Source: Stenotrophomonas maltophilia (GTDB lineage: Bacteria; Pseudomonadota; Gammaproteobacteria; Xanthomonadales; Xanthomonadaceae). From it: a stretch of 64,000 nucleotides of DNA. Shown here one piece after another: positions 52,256 to 60,038 of this stretch. The stretch lies in contig NZ_RXLZ01000021.1 in the NCBI RefSeq assembly GCF_003970865.1, forward strand, positions 1 to 64,000, read 5' to 3'. The notes beneath the pieces were generated by a model. It had not been told where the DNA came from, searched no databases, and worked only from the letters and a program-made list of their open reading frames with translations. Within the stretch, counting starts at the first letter, position 1. The number at the start of each line of letters is the position of its first letter. Both the position numbers and the translations under genes were made by a program.

Positions 52256-53104
52256 ATGCCGCCCCTGCTGAAAATCCGCACCGAGCGCGGGCAGATGTCG
52301 GCCATCGAGCGCCGCATCGCCGACTTCATCCTCGACAACGCCCACCTGCTGCGCGACTACTCGTCCCAGCAGCTGGCCAGCGCGTTGGGCATCAGCCAGT
52401 CCAGCGTGGTGAAGTTCAGCCAGAAGCTCGGCTTCAAGGGCTACCCGGACCTGAAGTACTCCATCGGCCAGGATGTCGCCCGCGCCGGTGCCGACCCGCA
52501 GCAGGCACCCAGCGAACCCGACAACAGCGACGACTACCTGCGCCTGGGCGAGGCCCTGCGCCGCAGCAAGGCACAGGCCGAAGAGGAAACCCGCCAGGCC
52601 AATCCGCGTGAGGAGATCGAACGCATCGTGCAGCTGCTCGACGGCGCACCGAAGCTGTTCGTGTACGGCCTGGGGGACGACGGCCTGTTCGCGCGCGAGT
52701 TCGCCATGCGGCTGTCGCTGCTCGGCCTGCTGGTGGTACCGCATACCGACCCGATCCTGATGCTGGCCAACCTGTCGGCCGCGCGCCCCGGCGATGCGCT
52801 GCTGATGTTCTCCGAGTTCGGCAACCTGCCCCAGCTTTCGCAGCTGTCACGGCAGTTCCAGGACATGGGTGGCAAGGTGATTTCCATCACCCGCCACACC
52901 GCCAACCCGCTGCGCGCGCATGCTGATGCAGCGCTGGTGGTGTGCGCGCACGATCGCACGCCGCAGGTCGCGCAGCTGCTGTACCGTAGCGCCATGCACG
53001 CCCTGCTCGATTTCCTGTTCGTGCTGCTCTGCCATACCAATCCGGATCGCCAGCAGCAGCTTGCGGTGAACCTGGAGCGGATCGACCACCTGCTGGATTC
53101 CTGA
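52256..53104 (+). CDS. RpiR/MurR-family transcriptional regulator
   Basis: The 282-residue product has an N-terminal helix-turn-helix (about 1-77: MSAIERRIADFILDN, SSQQLASALGISQSSVVKFSQKLGFKGYPDLK) and a SIS sugar-phosphate domain (about 120-255: LFVYGLGDDGLFAREFAMRL, GDALLMFSEFGNLPQLSQLS). MurR, the best known relative, senses MurNAc-6-phosphate and controls murein recycling. Location between the epimerase and a YkuD-like gene suggests it controls this locus, probably through the palindrome at 49306-49319. ATG 52256 is chosen; upstream frame would translate the dispersed repeat. Confidence 0.9.
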   Translation: MPPLLKIRTERGQMSAIERRIADFILDNAHLLRDYSSQQLASALGISQSSVVKFSQKLGFKGYPDLKYSIGQDVARAGADPQQAPSEPDNSDDYLRLGEALRRSKAQAEEETRQANPREEIERIVQLLDGAPKLFVYGLGDDGLFAREFAMRLSLLGLLVVPHTDPILMLANLSAARPGDALLMFSEFGNLPQLSQLSRQFQDMGGKVISITRHTANPLRAHADAALVVCAHDRTPQVAQLLYRSAMHALLDFLFVLLCHTNPDRQQQLAVNLERIDHLLDS

Positions 53105-53119
53105 CCGGAGCGCATGTTG

Positions 53120-53878
53120 ATGAGATCGCTGGTCCGCCTCGCTACTGCCGTGCTGCTTTCTGCGGCGATGTCCGCCCACGCCGCGCCACTGGATGGCGCG
53201 CGCCAGCTGATCGTGGTCACCAGCGAAAGCTGGGACAGCACCCAGGGACAGCTGCAGGCCTACGTGCGCGAAGGCAAGGGCTGGCGCACGCACGGGCAGG
53301 CCTTCCCGGTCGCGCTCGGCCGTACCGGCAGCGCCTGGGGCCTGGGCCTGCATCCGGCGCAGGCCGACGGCCCGCAGAAGCAGGAAGGCGATGGCCGCAG
53401 CCCGGCAGGCGTGTTCGCGCTCGGCAGTGCGTTCGGCTATGCCGTCACCCGCCCCGGCACCGCGATGCCCTACCAGCCGATGCTGGACAGCAGCTACTGC
53501 ATGGACGTGCCCGGTTCGCCGTTCTACAACCGCATCGTCGACGCGAAGAAGGTCGGCAGTGCGGCGGTCAAAGGCTCCACCGAGCCGATGCGGCTGGACC
53601 TGCACGACAAGGGCGACGTGCGCTACCAGGAGGGCTTCGTGATCGCCCACAACCCGGACAACCAACCCGGCAAGGGCAGCTGCATCTTCGCCCATCTGTG
53701 GCGCCAGCCGGGTGAGGCCACCGCCGGCTGCACGGCCATGCCGCAGGCGCGCATGCAGGCATTGCTGGACTGGCTGCGGCCGCAGGATACGCCGCGCTTC
53801 GTGCTGCTGCCGCGCGCCGAGTACAAGCGGCTGCAGGCGCAATGGCAGCTGCCCGCACTGCGCGGAGACGCCCGTTGA
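53120..53878 (+). CDS. Exported L,D-transpeptidase-like (YkuD-related) protein
   Basis: From ATG 53120 (GGAG 9 bases before; an ATG at 53114 is too close) the product has 252 residues with a signal peptide (ending AHA). EGDGRSPAGVFALGSAFGY, then CIFAHLW (His near 193) and TAGCTAM (Cys near 206) are the substrate-facing and catalytic motifs of the YkuD-like fold. Such proteins form or cut 3-3 murein links or bind murein. The gene lies 15 bases after the regulator and overlaps the permease, consistent with a murein operon. Confidence 0.85.
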   Translation: MRSLVRLATAVLLSAAMSAHAAPLDGARQLIVVTSESWDSTQGQLQAYVREGKGWRTHGQAFPVALGRTGSAWGLGLHPAQADGPQKQEGDGRSPAGVFALGSAFGYAVTRPGTAMPYQPMLDSSYCMDVPGSPFYNRIVDAKKVGSAAVKGSTEPMRLDLHDKGDVRYQEGFVIAHNPDNQPGKGSCIFAHLWRQPGEATAGCTAMPQARMQALLDWLRPQDTPRFVLLPRAEYKRLQAQWQLPALRGDAR

Positions 53879-55170
53879 GCGCGCAGGACGAACCGCAGCT
53901 GCAGCGCGCGGTCAGCCGCTGGCAGATCGTCGGGCTGTCGATCAACGATGTGATCGGCAGTGGCATCTACCTGCTGCCGGCCGCCACCGTCGCCCTGCTT
54001 GGCCCCTTCAGCCTGTGGGGCGTGGTCGCCGCCGGTATCGTCGTTGCCCTGCTGGTGCTGTGCTACGCGCAGGCCGCCAGCTACTTCGATGAGCCCGGTG
54101 GCAGCTACCTGTATGCACGCGAGGCCTTCGGTCGCTTCGCCGGGTTCGAGATCGGCTGGATGATCTGGCTGACCCGTATCAGTTCGGCGGCCGCACTCAG
54201 CAACGCGCTGGCGGATGCCGTCGCGCGCTTCTGGCAGTGGGCCGGCGCCGGCATGGGGCGCATCGCGGTGATCGTGGTGTCGCTGGGCTTCCTCACCGGC
54301 GTCAACATCATCGGCGTGCGCTCGGCCGCGCGTACCGGCGTGGTGCTGGTGATCGGCAAGATGCTGCCGCTGCTGCTGTTCGTGGCCATCGGTGCGTTCT
54401 ACATCGACCCGCAGCTGGCCTTCTCCGGCCAGCGCCCGGACCCGCATGACCTGCAGCGCATGGGCGAAGCCGCCTTGCTGCTGCTGTACGCCTACGCCGG
54501 CTTCGAGAACATCCCGGCCGCCGCCGGTGAGTACCGCAATCCGCGCCGCGACATTCCGTTCGCCCTGATCACCATGATCATCACCGTCACCGTCATCTAC
54601 GGCGCGGTGCAGGTGGTGGCGCAGGGCACGCTGGCCGGTCTGTCCAGCTCGGCCACGCCGCTGGCCGATGCCGCCGCCGGCTTCGGTGGCGAGGCACTGG
54701 CACTGATCCTGACCGTGGGCGCGACCATCTCCATCCTCGGCACCAACAGCAACACGATGATGATGGGCCCACGCTTCCTGTTCGCGCTGGCGCGCGATGG
54801 CTACGGGCCGAAGATCCTGGCGCAGGTGCATCCGCGCTTCCATACCCCGGCCGCGTCGATCCTGTGCCAGGGTCTGATCGCGCTGGGCCTGGCCCTGTCC
54901 GGTTCGTTCGTGCAGCTGGCGCTGCTGTCGATGACCACGCGCCTGTTCGCCTACATCGGTACTGCCGCGGCAGTCCTGGTGCTGGCCAAGCGCTATGCCG
55001 ATCGCCCTGGTGCGTTGAAGCTGCCGGGCGGCCCACTGATTCCAGTGCTGGCGCTGCTGCTGTGCGTGGCCCTGTTCGCCAGTGCCAGCTGGCAGAACAT
55101 TGCCGCTGCACTGGTCGCGTTCGCCATCGGCGCGGTGATCTACAAGCTGCCGCGCAAACCTGAACTGTAG
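53875..55170 (+). CDS. APC-family amino-acid permease
   Basis: The 431-residue inner-membrane product has about 12 membrane segments and the APC N-terminal signature GLSINDVIGSGIYLLPAA, followed by YFDEPGGSYLYAREAFG. I place the start at TTG 53875, which overlaps the previous stop as TTGA and has GGAG (53864-53867) 7 bases before; an ATG at 53842 lies inside the previous gene without a site. As last gene of the operon it would carry amino acids or dipeptides from murein breakdown, which is inference. The stop codon is the TAG of a GTAG repeat. Confidence 0.88.
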   Translation: MSAQDEPQLQRAVSRWQIVGLSINDVIGSGIYLLPAATVALLGPFSLWGVVAAGIVVALLVLCYAQAASYFDEPGGSYLYAREAFGRFAGFEIGWMIWLTRISSAAALSNALADAVARFWQWAGAGMGRIAVIVVSLGFLTGVNIIGVRSAARTGVVLVIGKMLPLLLFVAIGAFYIDPQLAFSGQRPDPHDLQRMGEAALLLLYAYAGFENIPAAAGEYRNPRRDIPFALITMIITVTVIYGAVQVVAQGTLAGLSSSATPLADAAAGFGGEALALILTVGATISILGTNSNTMMMGPRFLFALARDGYGPKILAQVHPRFHTPAASILCQGLIALGLALSGSFVQLALLSMTTRLFAYIGTAAAVLVLAKRYADRPGALKLPGGPLIPVLALLLCVALFASASWQNIAAALVAFAIGAVIYKLPRKPEL

Positions 55171-55193
55171 AGCCGAGCATGACTCGGCTCTAC
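55167..55193. repeat. GTAG-type hairpin supplying a stop codon
   Basis: GTAGAGCCGAG and its inverse CTCGGCTCTAC form an 11-bp hairpin; its TAG (55168-55170) ends the permease gene. It may also act as the terminator between convergent genes. Confidence 0.85.
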
Positions 55194-55203
55194 ACCGGAT
55201 CGA

Positions 55204-55656
55204 TCACTCCTGTTCCGGCAGCGGCGGCACGGCCGTGCTGCGCTTGCTATCACCGCCACCGGCGGCGATCAGGTCGCGGGTGTTCTTCTGCACCGCCACC
55301 GCACCGAACAGCGACAACGCATAGGCCATGCCGTAGAAGCCCTTCTCGCTCGGCGCCAGCGTGGCATTCCACAGGCCGACCAGCAGCAGCATCAGCGCCG
55401 ACAGCAGCGCGAACCAGCACAACGCGTAGTAGAGGCCGCTTACTGGAATGCTCTCGACGCGGTCACGCACGCTCTTCTGCAGCGACACCGCCGCGAACAG
55501 GCCAAACAGCAGCAGGGTCAGGTAGTAGCCCTTCTCGTTGAGCGCCATCGTGGCGTTGAACAGGCCGATCAGATAGGCCGCCGCACCCAGCAGCAGGGCC
55601 ACCCACGAGGCGGCGATGAAGGCAGTGGACGGCTTGTGGGGCATGGCTGTGCTCAT
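55204..55656 (-). CDS. YiaA/YiaB-family inner-membrane protein
   Basis: From ATG 55656 the product has 150 residues and four membrane segments arranged as two repeats of a YiaAB unit: LIGLFNATMALNEKGYYL and LVGLWNATLAPSEKGFYG. The duplicated NATxALNEKGYY signature is diagnostic for the YiaA family. Function is unknown even in E. coli. It is convergent with the permease gene. Confidence 0.9.
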   Translation of the reverse strand: MSTAMPHKPSTAFIAASWVALLLGAAAYLIGLFNATMALNEKGYYLTLLLFGLFAAVSLQKSVRDRVESIPVSGLYYALCWFALLSALMLLLVGLWNATLAPSEKGFYGMAYALSLFGAVAVQKNTRDLIAAGGGDSKRSTAVPPLPEQE

Positions 55657-55824
55657 TGCAGATCCTTGGCAGGCAGGCGGGCACGCTTTGCCCGGGCGTG
55701 CCCACCCTAGACGATCCCGCTGCCGCCGCACAGGGGGCGCGGGACCTTCGGGCCACGACGGTCACCGTGCAAGTGGTATACAAGGGACAGCCCGGCCATC
55801 CGCATCCCCGCCCTGGAGATACCC

Positions 55825-56991
55825 ATGACCCGCACACCCCTGCTGCTCGCCCTCGGCCTGGTGCCGATCCTCGCCACCTCCGCCTGCAATGCCGCCGACC
55901 CGGCCGCCAACGGCGCCCAAGCCACGGCCACGGCATCCACCACCGCCGATCAACGCCCGTTCACCGCCACCGAAGTCAGCCGCTTCGACCAGCCCTGGGC
56001 GATGACCTTCCTGCCCGACGGCAGCCTGCTGGTCACCGAAAAGCGCGGCAAGCTGCAGCACCTGGACCTGGCCAGCGGCCAGAAACACGAGATCGCCGGC
56101 GTTCCCAAGGTCGCCTATGGTGGCCAGGGCGGTTTCGGTGACGTGATCCTGCACCCGCAGTTCGCGAGCAACCACGTGATCTATCTCAGCTACGCCGAGG
56201 AAGGCACGCTGGACACCCGCGGTGCTGCCGTGGCCCGTGCCACGCTGGCGCTGGATGCCAACGGTGCCGGCCAGTTGAAGGACCTGAAGGTGATCTGGCG
56301 GCAGAGCCCCAAGGTCAGCGGCGAGGGCCACTACGGGCATCGCCTCGCCTTCGGCCCCGACGGCAAGCTGTGGATCAGCTCCAGCGAGCGCCAGAAGTTC
56401 GATCCGGCCCAGGACATGGGCGGCAACCTCGGCAAGATCATCCGCCTCAACGACGATGGCAGCCTGCCCGCCGACAACCCGTTCGCCTCGCAGGGCGGCG
56501 TTGCCGCGCAGGTGTGGTCGCTGGGCCACCGCAACATCCTGGGCATGGCCTTCGATGCCAACGGCAAGCTGTGGGCACACGAGATGGGGCCGGCCGGCGG
56601 CGACGAACTGAACCTGATCGTGCGCGGCGCCAACTACGGCTACCCGATCGTTTCCAATGGTGACCATTACGACGGCCGACCGATTCCCGACCACGACACG
56701 CGCCCGGAACTCGCCGCGCCGAAGGTGACCTGGACGCCGGTGATCTCACCGGCCAGCTTCGTGATCTACAGCGGCAACCTGTTCCCGCAGTGGAAGGGCA
56801 GCGGCTTCATCGGCGGCCTGTCCTCCACCTCGCTGGTGCGCGTGGCCTTCGACGGTGACAGCGCGCGCGAAGCCGAGCGCTTCAACATGGGCGAACGCAT
56901 CCGCGAAGTGGAACAGGGCCCCGATGGCGCACTGTGGCTGCTGGAAGATGGCAGCAAGGCGCGCCTGCTGAAACTGACACCGAAGACCTGA
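55825..56991 (+). CDS. PQQ-dependent sugar dehydrogenase-like protein (YliI/Asd)
   Basis: The 388-residue product has a signal sequence with a possible lipobox (TSAC, Cys21) and a six-bladed beta-propeller of the soluble aldose dehydrogenase family: FDQPWAMTFLPDGSLLVTEK, GGQGGFGDVILHPQF, GHYGHRLAFGPDGKLWIS, WSLGHRNILGMAFD and EMGPAGGDELN. Family members oxidise sugars in the periplasm with PQQ and Ca. PQQ synthesis genes are not in the window. Monocistronic; a SMAG repeat and a GC hairpin follow. Confidence 0.92.
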   Translation: MTRTPLLLALGLVPILATSACNAADPAANGAQATATASTTADQRPFTATEVSRFDQPWAMTFLPDGSLLVTEKRGKLQHLDLASGQKHEIAGVPKVAYGGQGGFGDVILHPQFASNHVIYLSYAEEGTLDTRGAAVARATLALDANGAGQLKDLKVIWRQSPKVSGEGHYGHRLAFGPDGKLWISSSERQKFDPAQDMGGNLGKIIRLNDDGSLPADNPFASQGGVAAQVWSLGHRNILGMAFDANGKLWAHEMGPAGGDELNLIVRGANYGYPIVSNGDHYDGRPIPDHDTRPELAAPKVTWTPVISPASFVIYSGNLFPQWKGSGFIGGLSSTSLVRVAFDGDSAREAERFNMGERIREVEQGPDGALWLLEDGSKARLLKLTPKT

Positions 56992-56998
56992 TGCCCCG

Positions 56999-57022
56999 GT
57001 AGTGCCGGCCGCTGGCCGGCAC
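56999..57022 (+). repeat. SMAG repeat
   Basis: GTAG plus the hairpin GTGCCGGCCGCTGGCCGGCA, eight bases after the dehydrogenase stop. Confidence 0.9.
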
Positions 57023-57033
57023 GTTTGCCCGCA

Positions 57034-57055
57034 ACGGCCCCGCACGCGGGGCCGT
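57034..57055. terminator. 10-bp GC hairpin between convergent genes
   Basis: ACGGCCCCGC (57034-57043) pairs with GCGGGGCCGT (57046-57055). No T-run follows, so termination would be weak or Rho-aided; it may serve both convergent genes. Confidence 0.5.
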
Positions 57056-57061
57056 CTGCGT

Positions 57062-57604
57062 TCATTGGATGGTGATGACCTTCACCTCGGTCTTCGTGCA
57101 GGCCTGGTCCAGGCACTGTCCGTTCAACCACACCTGGCCATCGCCGATCATCACACCCTGCTGGTTGACGAAGACCTTGCCGAAGTCCTGTTCGGACACC
57201 GCCTTGACCACTGCCGGGGTGATGATCTTCTCGTAGCTGCGCTGGAACTCACCGGGGCCGGTGATCTTCTTTCCGCCGCTGATGTTCAACGGGAAGCGCA
57301 CTTCCTCGACCACCGCAGCGCGATCTCCGCCGACCACGGCGGTCTTGAACGCGTTGAAGACCTTTTCGTACTGAGCAGCATCACCCAGCACGCTCTCGAT
57401 GCGCGCACGCGCGTCTTCCGTGGCCGCATCCGCCGGTGCGGTTGCGGCAGGTTCGGCTGCCGGCGTTGCCGGTTCAGCCGCAGGCGTCGCTGCAGCGCCG
57501 GCCTCCATCGGCGGCGGAGCATCCACCGCCGGCGCGGCCGGCGGCGCCGGCTGCGAACAGGCCGCCAGCAGCAGGGCGGGAATCAACACAGCGATCGTAC
57601 GCAT
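57062..57604 (-). CDS. Lipoprotein of unknown function
   Basis: The 180-residue product has a lipobox LLAAC (Cys16), a Pro/Ala-rich linker (17-60) and a C-terminal alpha/beta domain (ESVLGDAAQYEKVFNAFKTAVV, ITGPGEFQRSYEKIITPAVV, GVMIGDGQVWLNG) resembling NTF2-like folds, with a CLDQAC cysteine pair near the end. I do not recognise a named family. It is divergent from nothing and convergent with the dehydrogenase gene. Confidence 0.75.
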   Translation of the reverse strand: MRTIAVLIPALLLAACSQPAPPAAPAVDAPPPMEAGAAATPAAEPATPAAEPAATAPADAATEDARARIESVLGDAAQYEKVFNAFKTAVVGGDRAAVVEEVRFPLNISGGKKITGPGEFQRSYEKIITPAVVKAVSEQDFGKVFVNQQGVMIGDGQVWLNGQCLDQACTKTEVKVITIQ

Positions 57605-57664
57605 GCGCGGGCATCCATCGGTTCAAGAACACCGATGGTAGCGCCGCCACAGTGAGGACAACAA

Positions 57665-57729
57665 AAAAGGGGACGGAGGGGATTAAGTCGTTTGTGCCAC
57701 TAACGACTTAATCCCCTCCGTCCCCTTTT
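57665..57729. repeat. Perfect 28-bp inverted repeat with 9-base loop
   Basis: The arm 57665-57692 (begins AAAAGGGGACGG, ends AAGTCGTT) is the exact reverse complement of 57702-57729. The ends are A/T runs, so it can act as a terminator in both directions, lying 6 bases after the GH3 gene stop on the minus strand. The sequence is quite unlike the GTAG repeats. Confidence 0.9.
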
Positions 57730-57735
57730 CTTCGA

Positions 57736-59910
57736 TCAGGCCTTCAGCAGCTCGAACTGCATGGCTTCACCTGCCGCCGAAGAGGCGCAGACCCACAGGT
57801 CGAAGTGGCCCGGCTCGGCACGCAGTACGCCGTCGCGGCCGGTGAAGGCCAGCTGTTCACGGCTGAGGGTGAACACCACTTCGGTCGACTCGCCCGGCTG
57901 CAATGCCACCTTGCGGAAGTCCTTCAGTTCGCGCACCGGACGCACGCGGCTGGCCACGCGGTCGTGGATGTACAGCTGCACCACTTCCTCGCCGGCCACA
58001 TCACCGCTGTTGGTCAGCGTGGTGGTGATGGTCAGGGTGTCGTCCCAGCCGAGCTTCGCCGCACTCAACTGCGGCACGCCGTAGGCGAAGCTGGTGTAGC
58101 CGATGCCGTGGCCGAACGGGTACAGCGGCTCATTCGGGATCTCGCGCCAACGGGCCTTGAACTCCGACATGGTCGGCAGTTCCGGGCGGCCGGTGCGCGG
58201 GTGGTTGTAGAAGTACGGCTGCTGGCCGGACACCTGCGGGAAGCTGACCGGCAGGCGGCCGGACGGGCTGTAGTCGCCGAACAGCACATCAGCCACCGCA
58301 TGGCCCGTCTGCGTGCCCAGGTACCAGGTCACCGCCACGGCCTGTGCATTGCGCACCGCGCCCTGCAGCGCCAGCGCGCGGCCATTGCGCAGCAGCACCA
58401 CCAGCGGCTTGCCGGTCATCGCCACGGCCTCGGCCAGCGCCTGCTGTGCCGGCGGCAGGGTGATTTCCACGCGCGACTGCGCCTCACCGCTGTAGCGCTG
58501 CGGTTCGCCCAACGCCAGCACCACCACGTCGGCGCGCAGCGCGGCAGCCACCGCCGCTTCGGTGCCACCGGGGATGGCCACTTCCAGTTCGCAGCCCGGC
58601 ACGATTTCCAGCAGCGCTTCGTCGCCGATGGCGGCACGCACGCCGGTTTCCAGGTCGACATAACGCTGCTTGTCACCGAACAGCGTCCAGCAGCCTTCGA
58701 TGTTCTCGCGGTCCTGCACGAACGGGCCGATCAGGGCGATCTTCTGCCCGGTCTTCTGCAGCGGCAGCACGTTGTCGCGGTTGTTCAGCAGCACGATCGA
58801 ACGGCGCGCGGCATCGCGCGACAGTTCGTCATGCGCGGCAATGTGCGAGGTATCCGCTTCGCGCGCCGGGTCCAGCGAACGGTACGGATCGTCGAACAGG
58901 CCGATGGTTTCCTTCAGCCACAGGATGCGGCGCACGCCTTCATCCAGCACCGCCATCGGCACGTCGCCGCTCTCGACCAGGCCCGGCAGGTGCTCGGCGT
59001 AGAAGCCGCTCTGCATGCTCAGGTCCAGGCCGGCGGTGAACGCCTTGGCGGTGGCATCGCGGTCATCGGCGGCATAGCCGTGGGCGACCAGTTCCATGTC
59101 GGCGGTGTAATCGGAGATCACCACGCCCGGGAACTTCCATTCACCGCGCAGGATGTCGGTCAGCAGTTCGGCATTGGCACTGGCCGGCACGCCGTTGATG
59201 TCGTTGAACGAGGACATCACGGTGATCGCGCCGGCGTCGAAGGCGGCCTTGAACGGCGGCAGGTGCACGTCGCGCAGGGTCTGCGGCGAGATGTCCACCA
59301 TGTTGTATTCCATGCCGGCCATCACCGCGCCATAGGCGGCGAAGTGCTTGGGCGTGGCCAGCAGCGAATCGGCGGCGCGCAGGTCGCTGCCCTGAAAGCC
59401 GCGCACGCGGGCGGCGGCGAACGCACAGCCCAGCACCACGTCCTCACCGGCACCTTCGGCGCCACGGCCCCAGCGCTGGTCGCGGGCGATGTCCACGGCC
59501 GGGGCATAGGTCCAGTGCAGGCCCGCGGCCGTGGCTTCGATGGCGGTGGCGCGCGCGGTGCGCTCGGCCAGATCCGGCTCGAAGCTGGCGGCCTCGCCCA
59601 GCGGGATCGGGAACACGGTGCGCATGCCGTGGATGACGTCGGCAGCCAGGATCACCGGGATGCCCAGGCGGCTCTCCTCGGTGGCGACCTGCTGGATGCG
59701 GCGGCCCAGTTCGGCGCCCACCCCGTTGAACAGGGACCCGACCTTGCCCTCGCGCACCTGCTGCAGCACCTGGTCGGCATTGCGCACGTTGGCTTCCGGA
59801 TTCACGTCCGGGGCGAACGGGCGGACCATGTCCGCGAAGACACCCAGCTGGCCGACCTTTTCCTCGACGGTCATCTGGGCAATGAGGGATTCGATGCGAT
59901 CGGAGGCCAC
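57736..59910 (-). CDS. Glycoside hydrolase family 3 beta-glucosidase, BglX-like
   Basis: The 724-residue product has the GH3 layout: N-terminal barrel with IPVILAADVIHGMRTVFP and SDYTADMELVAHG (nucleophile Asp near 266), C-terminal sandwich, and a fibronectin-III-like tail (EEVVQLYIHDRVASRVRPVREL). It starts at a GTG (59910) with AAGGA 6 bases before it and has no signal peptide, unlike periplasmic E. coli BglX, so it should be cytoplasmic and act on imported cello- or other beta-oligosaccharides. A LacI-type operator lies just upstream. No transporter or LacI regulator is adjacent. Confidence 0.93.
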   Translation of the reverse strand: MASDRIESLIAQMTVEEKVGQLGVFADMVRPFAPDVNPEANVRNADQVLQQVREGKVGSLFNGVGAELGRRIQQVATEESRLGIPVILAADVIHGMRTVFPIPLGEAASFEPDLAERTARATAIEATAAGLHWTYAPAVDIARDQRWGRGAEGAGEDVVLGCAFAAARVRGFQGSDLRAADSLLATPKHFAAYGAVMAGMEYNMVDISPQTLRDVHLPPFKAAFDAGAITVMSSFNDINGVPASANAELLTDILRGEWKFPGVVISDYTADMELVAHGYAADDRDATAKAFTAGLDLSMQSGFYAEHLPGLVESGDVPMAVLDEGVRRILWLKETIGLFDDPYRSLDPAREADTSHIAAHDELSRDAARRSIVLLNNRDNVLPLQKTGQKIALIGPFVQDRENIEGCWTLFGDKQRYVDLETGVRAAIGDEALLEIVPGCELEVAIPGGTEAAVAAALRADVVVLALGEPQRYSGEAQSRVEITLPPAQQALAEAVAMTGKPLVVLLRNGRALALQGAVRNAQAVAVTWYLGTQTGHAVADVLFGDYSPSGRLPVSFPQVSGQQPYFYNHPRTGRPELPTMSEFKARWREIPNEPLYPFGHGIGYTSFAYGVPQLSAAKLGWDDTLTITTTLTNSGDVAGEEVVQLYIHDRVASRVRPVRELKDFRKVALQPGESTEVVFTLSREQLAFTGRDGVLRAEPGHFDLWVCASSAAGEAMQFELLKA

Positions 59911-59923
59911 CGGCAGTCCTTGA

Positions 59924-59937
59924 TGAAAACGTTTACA
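59924..59937 (-). promoter_or_regulatory. LacI-family operator upstream of the GH3 gene
   Basis: TGTAAACGTTTTCA on the minus strand is a near-perfect palindrome around CG, the core preferred by LacI/GalR repressors, 14 bases before the GTG start. Binding there would block transcription or initiation. The repressor gene is not in the window. Confidence 0.65.
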
Positions 59938-60038
59938 AGCCCGGCATTCTAGCGATCCCGAGCCGTTTGGCGAGAGGTTTCTTCATTCAGTTTCAGCCAC
60001 CAGCGGGGTCCGTATGGCCCCGCCGGGGGCATCGCAGC

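Noticed and set aside
57805-59952. Long plus-strand open frame opposite the GH3 gene
   Set aside because: Antisense shadow with low-complexity His/Gln/Val composition; the GH3 gene is intact on the other strand.
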